A stretch of DNA of 35,638 bases from Candidatus Moraniibacteriota bacterium (GTDB taxonomy: Bacteria; Patescibacteriota; Minisyncoccia; Moranbacterales; UBA1568). The translations under genes and the position numbers were made by a program. The stretch lies in contig CAIOMK010000007.1 in assembly GCA_903859375.1 (NCBI GenBank), positions 1 through 35,638 of the forward strand, in the 5' to 3' direction. Of the stretch, positions 1 to 7,871 are shown one piece after another. The first letter of the stretch is position 1. Each line of letters opens with the position of its first letter. The notes below the pieces were generated by a model. The model did not search any database and was not told the DNA's origin. It worked only from the letters and a program-made list of their open reading frames with translations.

Positions 1-11
1 CACACATAACA

Positions 12-725
12 ATCTACAACAGTAGAAATCTTATAGGTGTATTTGGCCAGCGGCTACTGAGAAATATGGAAAAATCTACAACAGTAGAAATCTTATAGGT
101 GTATTTGGCCGAACCACCCTTATTATAGGATAAAATCTACAACAGTAGAAATCTTATAGGTGTATTTGGCAGTAGCAAGCCGTCAATCTGAGTTTTATCT
201 ACAACAGTAGAAATCTTATAGGTGTATTTGGCAAAGCACGGTAACGAGAGAACATTGAATCTACAACAGTAGAAATCTTATAGGTGTATTTGGCCACGGT
301 AACGAGTGAACGAGAACATATCTACAACAGTAGAAATCTTATAGGTGTATTTGGCAACAACCTGTCAAAAAGGCCCGATACATCTACAACAGTAGAAATC
401 TTATAGGTGTATTTGGCACAGGAGATATTCAGACCTACATCAATCTACAACAGTAGAAATCTTATAGGTGTATTTGGCGTTGATATACGAAGAACCAAGA
501 TAAATCTACAACAGTAGAAATCTTATAGGTGTATTTGGCGAACATCGAGACCGCCGACGGCCAAATATCTACAACAGTAGAAATCTTATAGGTGTATTTG
601 GCGAAGAGGCAGCGTTAGCTTATAATAATCTACAACAGTAGAAATCTTATAGGTGTATTTGGCAAATGATAGACTCTCTGAAGCGACTCATCTACAACAG
701 TAGAAATCTTATAGGTGTATTTGGC
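12..725 (-). CRISPR. Type V-A CRISPR array: 12 identical 36-nt repeats and 11 full spacers of 25-27 nt; continues past the left window edge
   Basis: Repeat on + strand ATCTACAACAGTAGAAATCTTATAGGTGTATTTGGC, starting at 12, 74, 135, 197, 259, 320, 382, 443, 504, 567, 628, 690. Reverse complement GCCAAATACACCTATAAGATTTCTACTGTTGTAGAT ends in the Cas12a crRNA hairpin TTTCTACTGTTGTAGAT, so transcription is on the minus strand. Confidence 0.99.
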
Positions 726-874
726 AGGTGAGATGCTTTATCTAAGCCAAAAGTATGCAAATAGCTCACAACGGAGACTACGAACCTTTGGCCTAGACAA
801 GCCTTTCCGATTTCTCGGATACCGTGGTTTTGAAATATAAATAACCCCATATAGATTTTCACTCTTGGAAGTTG
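726..874 (-). promoter_or_regulatory. CRISPR leader between cas2 and the first repeat
   Basis: Non-coding 149 nt directly 5' of the leader-proximal repeat in the crRNA orientation; contains TCCGA-GAAA-TCGGA mini-hairpin. Confidence 0.8.
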
Positions 875-878
875 TCAA
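850..878 (-). promoter_or_regulatory. Putative CRISPR array promoter (-35 TTGACA, 17 nt, -10 TCTATA)
   Basis: Minus strand TTGACA (873-878), 17-nt spacer, TCTATA (850-855); the -35 overlaps the cas2 TGA stop. Confidence 0.6.
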
Positions 879-1153
879 AATACTACTATCTCTTTCTCCT
901 CATTCTCCGCATACCCATATCTGATGGCCTTTTTCTTGCACCCCTCACAGATCTGGAAGATAAGTATGCTGTCCGCTCCGGTAAATTGTTTCCGATACTT
1001 CAATTCTATCTCATCGAGCAGATTATGCAAGACCCTATCGCTATTCCGTATCTCGAACACGGAATACTGGATCCGACGACCGTGTTTTTCCAAAAACCTC
1101 GAAAACCGCGAGCGCGTCCGATTCGATTCAAAGTCATATGAGACGAGCAACAT
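875..1153 (-). CDS. cas2: CRISPR-associated endonuclease Cas2
   Basis: 92 aa, MLLVSYDFESNRTRSRFSRFLEKHGRRIQYSVFEI is Cas2-like; located between cas1 and the array. Confidence 0.95.
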   Translation of the reverse strand: MLLVSYDFESNRTRSRFSRFLEKHGRRIQYSVFEIRNSDRVLHNLLDEIELKYRKQFTGADSILIFQICEGCKKKAIRYGYAENEEKEIVVF

Positions 1154-1156
1154 ACA

Positions 1157-2140
1157 TTATTTCTTGATATCAAAATACGGGAAATCGTCCGTCTCATTCA
1201 GTATGGCATAATAATAATCACGGATGTACGAATAGATGTCCTCTTTCCGTTCAAGAATCGCCTCCGTGAAAAGCTGGGCGTATCTGGTACTTTCCTGATA
1301 TTTCAAAAAGTATTGTTTTCGTTTCGGTGAATATTCGAAGTCCTCCTTCTTTACTTGGCCAAGATGATACATCTTGAGCAGTTTTCGTTCGATAATACAC
1401 CGGAACGGCTCCTCTATATCACATGACAGAGACTTCCGTTGAAAAAACAGTTGATGATACACGCCTCGATACGTATCGAATCCGAATAGACGAAGCAAGG
1501 AATCGACGTAATTGAACAGCATAGAATAACCGATGTCGAGCAGGATATTCTCCGGATCTGTTTTTCCTCTCGGGATCCTCCGTCTCCATCCTATGTCCGA
1601 AAAATATTCGCGAAAGAACCGCCTGCTCATTCCCCCTTCGAGACCAAGAAGAACCTGCCTGTCTTCTGTCACACTGATTTTCCCAAATACCTCATGTTCC
1701 AAATCAGACAGCGCTATGGTAGTCGCTTCGACATCGTCAATCGACCGCTCCTTCAGAAGAGCAATCTGGTTCCCTACCTTATTCCGAACGATATGGCATG
1801 CGATTGCAAGACTTCTGTCCGGAGAGAGTGCGTATTGCTTTTCTCGCAAGAGATAATTCCCATCTGCCGCGGCACCCACAGTCGCATAGGTTTCTAAGTT
1901 ACGTTTCAAAAAGAAAACTGATACGCCATTTTCCATACATTTCCGTAGCAGGACACTCGTGAACGATATTTCGCCAAGCACAAACACGGACAACGCCTTC
2001 CCACAGGCGACCTGATTCACCACTTTCCCGTCACGTTCACACGCGATATTCTGATTCTTGATCCGAAGTCGGACGTCCTTTCCAAATTCCGGTTGAATAA
2101 AAAGGATTTGTTTCTCTCGAAAATCTGGCAGGGTAAGCAT
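1157..2140 (-). CDS. cas1: CRISPR-associated endonuclease Cas1
   Basis: 327 aa; Cas1-like sequence (GVSVFFLKRNLETYATV, SLLRLFGFDTYRGVYHQLFFQRKSLSCDIEEPFRCIIERKLL). Confidence 0.96.
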   Translation of the reverse strand: MLTLPDFREKQILFIQPEFGKDVRLRIKNQNIACERDGKVVNQVACGKALSVFVLGEISFTSVLLRKCMENGVSVFFLKRNLETYATVGAAADGNYLLREKQYALSPDRSLAIACHIVRNKVGNQIALLKERSIDDVEATTIALSDLEHEVFGKISVTEDRQVLLGLEGGMSRRFFREYFSDIGWRRRIPRGKTDPENILLDIGYSMLFNYVDSLLRLFGFDTYRGVYHQLFFQRKSLSCDIEEPFRCIIERKLLKMYHLGQVKKEDFEYSPKRKQYFLKYQESTRYAQLFTEAILERKEDIYSYIRDYYYAILNETDDFPYFDIKK

Positions 2141-2156
2141 ATGTAATTCTCAACGA

Positions 2157-2705
2157 TTATAATGGGCGACAGAGCGTCTGATAAATACATCCTCTACATT
2201 TCGCAAGATTTTCTTCCAATGGCGCGTCGGCGATATTGAATACCCTCATTCTCTCCATGATTTCCTCAAACATACGCAGTTCTTCCCCTTCCGGAATCGG
2301 TATCTCATATCGGCGATTATCCGATAGAGACCTGATAACGAGCCTCTCGACTGGAAACCCCGCCTCTGAGAGCGCGAAGTATTGCGCATATAACTGAAGC
2401 CGATATCCTGGATGTACGACTGATATTTTCGACTTCCGTTCAATGAGCGTTTTATTCTCCTTGTCATACAGGTCTATCTTCCCCACGAGTCCATATTTCT
2501 CTAAATAGACTTCCTCTCCTTGCAGATACTTCTTTTCAGAAGCGTATGTCCCGGTATCGACCGTCACATGATTCAACCGGCCACGGACCTGTGGCGAAGC
2601 ATGGTATGTCACATCCGAAAACGACTCATACACCGAATGGAAGTAGAGTGAGCGCGGACAAAACAGGAAGTCATTGATTTTCGAGATCTGGATGAGTGAT
2701 TCCAT
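2157..2705 (-). CDS. cas4: CRISPR-associated exonuclease Cas4
   Basis: ORF track 2157..2756; likely start is the internal Met at 2705 (MESLIQISKINDFLFCPRSLYFHSVY). C-terminal Cys cluster KCRGCIYQTLC and KYGLVGKIDLYD nuclease motif. Confidence 0.94.
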   Translation of the reverse strand: MESLIQISKINDFLFCPRSLYFHSVYESFSDVTYHASPQVRGRLNHVTVDTGTYASEKKYLQGEEVYLEKYGLVGKIDLYDKENKTLIERKSKISVVHPGYRLQLYAQYFALSEAGFPVERLVIRSLSDNRRYEIPIPEGEELRMFEEIMERMRVFNIADAPLEENLAKCRGCIYQTLCRPL

Positions 2706-2784
2706 AGGATAAAGAAAGAAACAGCCTACGGTATACCCGTAAGCCGTTCCTGTCAACCGTCCGCACCGCGCCTATGTTATCCCG

Positions 2785-5700
2785 CTATTTTTTCATAGCA
2801 TTCTCCCGGGCGAAGTTGTCCCATTCAGCGTGAGAGATGTATAACCCTCCCCATCCCAGTCCTTCACAAGTCCCATTTGTTCTCTTATATTCTGATATCT
2901 TATCAAGAATGACAATCCCTTTCCGCGCGATATTATATGCCCCGTTGTCATCCCCGTTTTTCGGAAGTTTCGCACCGAACTTCTCCGGAGACCGACTGTC
3001 GAAGAATGGCGCAACCGGTGAAAGAATGAAGTCACTTTTATCGGAATCCGTTGTGTCGGGGTCTGTGTTTCGAATCTGAAACATCAGATTGACCAAAAAG
3101 ACAAACTCCCGGAAAAACCGCTCGTTCCCTTCGGGATTGATGTCCGCTATGCGGTTCAAGATATCGCCGTTCAGATCAATGTCGACGGATTCGAATAGCT
3201 CACGGAAATTCACAGTCAAATCTGCATAATGGTCGTACCCGCCCTTCCCGACATTGAGTTTCCGATTCCACCGATACCGTTCAACGCTGGACGATACCGT
3301 CCAATCCGTCCGATTTGGAAATACGATATCCCTTGTATCGCCACTCACAAACTTTTTCAGGTCATACGAGACGTCAAACCGGCCCTCATTCAGCATGATC
3401 GACCCGAACTTCGCGATATCCTCCTTTGCTTTCTTCGCACTCGTATATTTAAGATACAGGTTCGGGCGCCACCCGGTAGCCGGGTCGATCTTGGAGGTGT
3501 AACTCGCTTGCGTATAAAAGACAATTCCGGTCTGCTTACCCATCTTCTGGAACGATTCGAATGGTGCGACGAGTTGATATGCGCGGAGCAGGCTCCCCGC
3601 TGACTCAGGATCCGTTTCTCCCTTTTCAACCAGAAACGACAGTTTGTCGATGAGCGCCTTTTCTAATTGCTGATATGCGCTTTTTTCAATGCCTCCGCGG
3701 ATCTGTTTGAACCGCATATTAAGATCCTCGAGGACGATGATAGCATTATGTTCGATAGCCAAATCCGCGAGCTTCCGGACTACCTGCGAGACATATCCGT
3801 TTTTAAGATCCTTGATTCCCTCTACCGCCTGCCAATCCTTGCGAGCCTGTTCCCGACCTTTGGCGCGCTCGTCCAACTTTCCTGCATAGTCAATACCGTT
3901 GACCGTATTGAGACTCCCGCTTTCCACAACCTCCCCTTTTTGAGTGATGACTGAGTAGTATGCCAGATGCTTTTCCCCTCGATCCACACCGATGATGTTC
4001 ATATCAGGGTTTCCGGCAAGTAGGTCATTAATCTCTTCATTGAACCGAAACCGTATACCTTTGCCACGATTCATCGTCATCGGTACATGAAAAAGAATTT
4101 TATCTTCCGAATATCGCTTTCTGCTCACGACTTTCCTACCGTCTTTTCCGGTCATATTCGACCCGTCAGCGTTCTGTTTGAACCCAAGTTTGTCCGTTGC
4201 CGTCGCCGGACGATAGAACAATTCCGCCTGTCCATTCAGCTTCATAGGAAAATCTGCCTCCGCATTCTCCTCCGAAAACAGCGACTCAAAATAGAGTGTA
4301 TGAAGATTTTTCGCTCCGTCCTTCCGTACACCATCTTTCAAATTCCAATCCTTATTATGGATCTCGAAAAGATACAGTTTTTTTGCTGCATCATTCTCTT
4401 TAAGATTATATATACCCTGTTCCAGATACAGTGATGAAATCGGCACAAACGACACGGTATAGAATGAACCTTTGCTTATATCTCTAGCAAGTGATTTTGC
4501 ATCTTTATATTCACGATCAATTACTTTGTCAAGAATTTTTTGAAGTTCTGGAAAAAATACAGCCCTTGTTTCTAAAACCTTTTTCAACCTATCGATTAAT
4601 TCTTCATCGTTTAAAATATCCTGATCATCGGAATACTTTGATCCGAACAAGCCTTTATATACAGAACCGTAAAGCGTTTTCGCATCAACTTGCTTATAAA
4701 CCATCTTTTCGTAGCATTCGGAGTCTGTCTTATATGCTTCAGGAAATTTCGCCTTATCGAAAATTCTTGAATAATTTGTTACTCCGAGAAAAAACCTACC
4801 TCCTTTCCTAAAAAGATACGAGCAGTATTGCGTATTTCCCTCAGGGCTATCGGGCCAACCTTCAAGAAGCTTTGAATTATCAAAATTCAGTTTCCATTTC
4901 TCTTCAGAATACGGTTTCTTCGTGAGATAGTTTCGTAACGCGTCATATGCCTTGATTATTTCTTCACGGGCATTCTCATGGAATGCCAAATATCCCTGCT
5001 CCGGCTCGGAATAGAACGAGTCCAACTCATATTCCTCGTTCCATACGCCTTTCTTCTCAAGTGAGAAATACTTCGCCATCTGGTAGATCCGCAATACCGA
5101 ATCCGCAAAATTTTTGATGAATACTTTCTCATCAGGTCCAAATTTTGATCCGGTTATGGCGGTCATCTTCTGTGCGAATATCTCATACCCTGTCCTCGTC
5201 CGAATCGTCCGGGTCCCCGCATCCGATGAAAGAACCTCCTCAAAGCGTTCGGCATTTATCAATGCTGTCGAAAAGTCTTCTTTCTCGGCAATCGTACGCA
5301 TAGTTTCCGAGCCGAACAGTCCACGAATTTCGAATGAAAGTATACTCAAAAATTGTTCCCATCTCGATTCATTACCAGTAAGAATACCAGCGCTGTTTTC
5401 CGCTGTATTATAATATCGCTCTTTCCATACTCTATTTTCCTGAGGGTACACCAAAAGCGCCTCCTGAAGATACGACAGAGCGATATGGTCCGGAAACGTA
5501 TACAGATCTTCTGCCTTTTTGTACGACAGTCCGCTCGGCTTGTCAGATTTCATTACTCCATACAAAGCAGACTCAAAGTCGTGTGTATTCTCGCTCCATT
5601 TACGGGTAATGGTATTGAAACCTTCTTTGGAAAGATAGATTTTTGAAAGATCAAACGCATCATTCTCAGATACGAACTTCCCCATAAGCAACCGGAAGAT

Positions 5701-6726
5701 GCCGACCTTCGATCCCGCATTTTTCCGAAACGTTCCCAATACAGATATCAACTCTTCATCATTTTCTATCCCTTCAAGAAACGCGTCTTTTTCGCTTAAT
5801 ATCTGTTTGTCGAGCGGCTTCAAAAACGGCAATCTCTCGCCTTTGTGGTCTTGGAGATATTTATTGATATATTGATTGATACCTTTCTTATTCTGGTCTG
5901 TCGAATCACCGCCGAGAACAGTGTTATATCTGTCTATTCCCTGTTGTAACAGGCACTCGTCATAGAATCTCGGGGAGAATACATTACCGAGAAAGACGTC
6001 AAAATGACCTTCAACCTCGGAAAGATCAAGTGTCTTCCTCAGCCGATCAAACGCTATAATATTGTCGCAAAATCTTTTCAGATTCTCATCGACTATGCGA
6101 GTAGCAATCGCGGAGTGCTTCCCGTCATCCTTGTAAAAATTCTTTCTCGACTCATGAAACTTTGTAAAATAACCAGCAAATCCCTTCCATTGGTCGAAAA
6201 TGGAAATCCGATTTCCTGCATCATCCTCGACAAACGCATCTTCTTCAGTACCATACCGTTCCCTCAAAACACGGAATATCCCCTCCTCAAAAAGAAAATC
6301 GATCCCTGATTTCTTAATTTTTGCAGATGAATATTGTTCCGCCCACACCTTGGCAGTCTCTTCAAAAAATCGGGTAACCTCATTGCGCAATGATTTCTCT
6401 ATGTCCGTCAGTTTCTTCGCCTTCGTTTTATCTTTTTTGTCCGTTCGCCAATCGGAGAATATTGATAAATAATCCGTCAATCCGGACAATGCAACGTTCG
6501 AGAGAGACTCCTGCACAAATTCACGGTGTAATCTATCAAAATACGGTTTTGTCCGTTCGTATTTTTCCTTGATCATCCTGTCCTTTTCAAACACACCAGC
6601 CTCATCAAGCATTTCCTTGGTTTTCCCTACCGGTCGCAATTCGAACCGAAGCGTCTTTGAAAGCTCATACTTTCGTGTAAAGTCACTGAATGCCGAGATC
6701 TGTTTTCCGCTCATCATACAATACAT
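2785..6726 (-). CDS. cas12a: Cas12a (Cpf1) effector nuclease
   Basis: 1313 aa; N-terminus FTRKYELSKTLRFELRPVGKT; RuvC-I IIGVDRGEKHLAYYSV, RuvC-II IIVLEDLNMRFK, RuvC-III DDNGAYNIARKG; bridge helix ARKDWQAVEGIKDLKNGYVSQVV. Confidence 0.99.
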   Translation of the reverse strand: MYCMMSGKQISAFSDFTRKYELSKTLRFELRPVGKTKEMLDEAGVFEKDRMIKEKYERTKPYFDRLHREFVQESLSNVALSGLTDYLSIFSDWRTDKKDKTKAKKLTDIEKSLRNEVTRFFEETAKVWAEQYSSAKIKKSGIDFLFEEGIFRVLRERYGTEEDAFVEDDAGNRISIFDQWKGFAGYFTKFHESRKNFYKDDGKHSAIATRIVDENLKRFCDNIIAFDRLRKTLDLSEVEGHFDVFLGNVFSPRFYDECLLQQGIDRYNTVLGGDSTDQNKKGINQYINKYLQDHKGERLPFLKPLDKQILSEKDAFLEGIENDEELISVLGTFRKNAGSKVGIFRLLMGKFVSENDAFDLSKIYLSKEGFNTITRKWSENTHDFESALYGVMKSDKPSGLSYKKAEDLYTFPDHIALSYLQEALLVYPQENRVWKERYYNTAENSAGILTGNESRWEQFLSILSFEIRGLFGSETMRTIAEKEDFSTALINAERFEEVLSSDAGTRTIRTRTGYEIFAQKMTAITGSKFGPDEKVFIKNFADSVLRIYQMAKYFSLEKKGVWNEEYELDSFYSEPEQGYLAFHENAREEIIKAYDALRNYLTKKPYSEEKWKLNFDNSKLLEGWPDSPEGNTQYCSYLFRKGGRFFLGVTNYSRIFDKAKFPEAYKTDSECYEKMVYKQVDAKTLYGSVYKGLFGSKYSDDQDILNDEELIDRLKKVLETRAVFFPELQKILDKVIDREYKDAKSLARDISKGSFYTVSFVPISSLYLEQGIYNLKENDAAKKLYLFEIHNKDWNLKDGVRKDGAKNLHTLYFESLFSEENAEADFPMKLNGQAELFYRPATATDKLGFKQNADGSNMTGKDGRKVVSRKRYSEDKILFHVPMTMNRGKGIRFRFNEEINDLLAGNPDMNIIGVDRGEKHLAYYSVITQKGEVVESGSLNTVNGIDYAGKLDERAKGREQARKDWQAVEGIKDLKNGYVSQVVRKLADLAIEHNAIIVLEDLNMRFKQIRGGIEKSAYQQLEKALIDKLSFLVEKGETDPESAGSLLRAYQLVAPFESFQKMGKQTGIVFYTQASYTSKIDPATGWRPNLYLKYTSAKKAKEDIAKFGSIMLNEGRFDVSYDLKKFVSGDTRDIVFPNRTDWTVSSSVERYRWNRKLNVGKGGYDHYADLTVNFRELFESVDIDLNGDILNRIADINPEGNERFFREFVFLVNLMFQIRNTDPDTTDSDKSDFILSPVAPFFDSRSPEKFGAKLPKNGDDNGAYNIARKGIVILDKISEYKRTNGTCEGLGWGGLYISHAEWDNFARENAMKK

Positions 6727-6747
6727 GGCTAGTGATTATCTCTTTTA

Positions 6748-6776
6748 ATAATAGGCCTCTAATCCCACAAGGACAA
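6748..6776 (-). promoter_or_regulatory. Putative cas12a promoter (-35 TTGTCC, 17 nt, -10 TATTAT)
   Basis: Minus strand TTGTCC (6771-6776), exactly 17 nt, TATTAT (6748-6753), about 20 nt upstream of the cas12a ATG. Confidence 0.6.
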
Positions 6777-6793
6777 GAGGATTTTTCCCTATC

Positions 6794-6822
6794 TTTACAG
6801 CGCCCGCTGTAAAATCTTTTTT
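6794..6822 (+). terminator. Perfect 9-bp hairpin followed by a T tract on the + strand (terminator-like or operator)
   Basis: TTTACAGCG-CC-CGCTGTAAA then ATCTTTTTTT; lies just upstream of the putative cas12a -35. Confidence 0.55.
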
Positions 6823-7189
6823 TCGATCATATATCGGATATAGAGGTCGATTCAGATGATAGCTATCAGTCGGGAGAAGACCGTTTTGTCCAGCAAAAAG
6901 AAAGACCCACGTGAATCATACCCCCACAAAACGTAAAACAGGTGTATTACGTTTTTAAGTGCCTTTTCAAGCCTTTTTTTGTAAGATATTTTTTGCTCTC
7001 GTTCCTTGGAATCGGACTATTTCGCGCAACGGAATCCGATATTCTCTTCCCGAAAATCCCTGGCATGACCGACTCGGGAAGCCGGCCAGTTCCAGTCTTT
7101 TCCGATTTCAACTCAATTCACCCTCTCTCTCTCGCTTCCCCTCTCAGCTCCGAGATTCCTCTCCGAGGACGGTCCTCGGAGGGAATTTC

Positions 7190-7816
7190 CTATGAGTCGG
7201 TTAGTAGTGGCTTTCTGGCAATCATTCTGACCACGCCATGTTCGTGAGGTTCTGGACTACCAGGATGTCCCGCGTCAGTGACTATTTTTTCTTCATAAAT
7301 AATAATCTCAAAATCATGGAAAATGTTTTTGAGCTCATTTTCTTCGAAAAAACATCGTTTTTCCGGATTGGATTTTTCAAAGAATGAATCCTTGGTCGTG
7401 AAAGAAGCAATCAAAATATATCCGTTGACCTTCACATTCGTTTTGATTGTTTCAAGAATTTTCAATGCATCTTTTTTTGGAAGAAATTGCAAAGAATTGA
7501 AAGCGTTGATCACGGAAAATTTTTCTTTTTCGATTGCAAAATCCTGCATGTCCTCTTCAAATAATTCAATTTTTTCAATTGACAGACCTTTTTCTAAAAT
7601 TTGATTCTTGATGCTGTTGAGCCCACTTGCAGCAGAATCAACGGCAGTCACACGGAATCCATTTTCAAGCATAAACAGACAGTCGCGTCCTTGTCCGCAA
7701 CCCAAATCCAAAAAAGGAAACTCTAATTCAAGTTTTTCAAAAATCATTTGCAGAAGCTTATTTGGCTCCGCTCCCCAGACAGCAGGATTGTTTTTATAGA
7801 GAGTGTTATATTCCAT
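7190..7816 (-). CDS. Class I SAM-dependent methyltransferase (TehB-like)
   Basis: 208 aa; motif I FLDLGCGQGRDCLFMLENGFRVTAVD; C-terminus DAGHPGSPEPHEHGVVRMIARK. Confidence 0.85.
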   Translation of the reverse strand: MEYNTLYKNNPAVWGAEPNKLLQMIFEKLELEFPFLDLGCGQGRDCLFMLENGFRVTAVDSAASGLNSIKNQILEKGLSIEKIELFEEDMQDFAIEKEKFSVINAFNSLQFLPKKDALKILETIKTNVKVNGYILIASFTTKDSFFEKSNPEKRCFFEENELKNIFHDFEIIIYEEKIVTDAGHPGSPEPHEHGVVRMIARKPLLTDS

Positions 7817-7841
7817 ATATCAATAATAAACTAAAGTATCA

Positions 7842-7871
7842 AAAAAATGAACCGTATAAGGTTCATTTTTT
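7842..7871. terminator. Bidirectional intrinsic terminator
   Basis: AAAAAATGAACC-gtataa-GGTTCATTTTTT, overlapping the ftsQ-like stop codon. Confidence 0.75.

Noticed and set aside
12-725. Self-targeting spacers
   Set aside because: No match of any spacer to the rest of the window was seen by eye; this is not exhaustive and does not cover the rest of the genome.
6727-7189. tracrRNA or anti-repeat for the Cas12a system
   Set aside because: No match to the crRNA hairpin half of the repeat was seen; Cas12a does not need a tracrRNA. Only the 9-nt AATACACCT word is shared.
6942-7247. 101-aa + strand ORF between cas12a and the methyltransferase
   Set aside because: No start-region support, odd composition, and it overlaps the hairpin and the methyltransferase end; not convincing as a protein.
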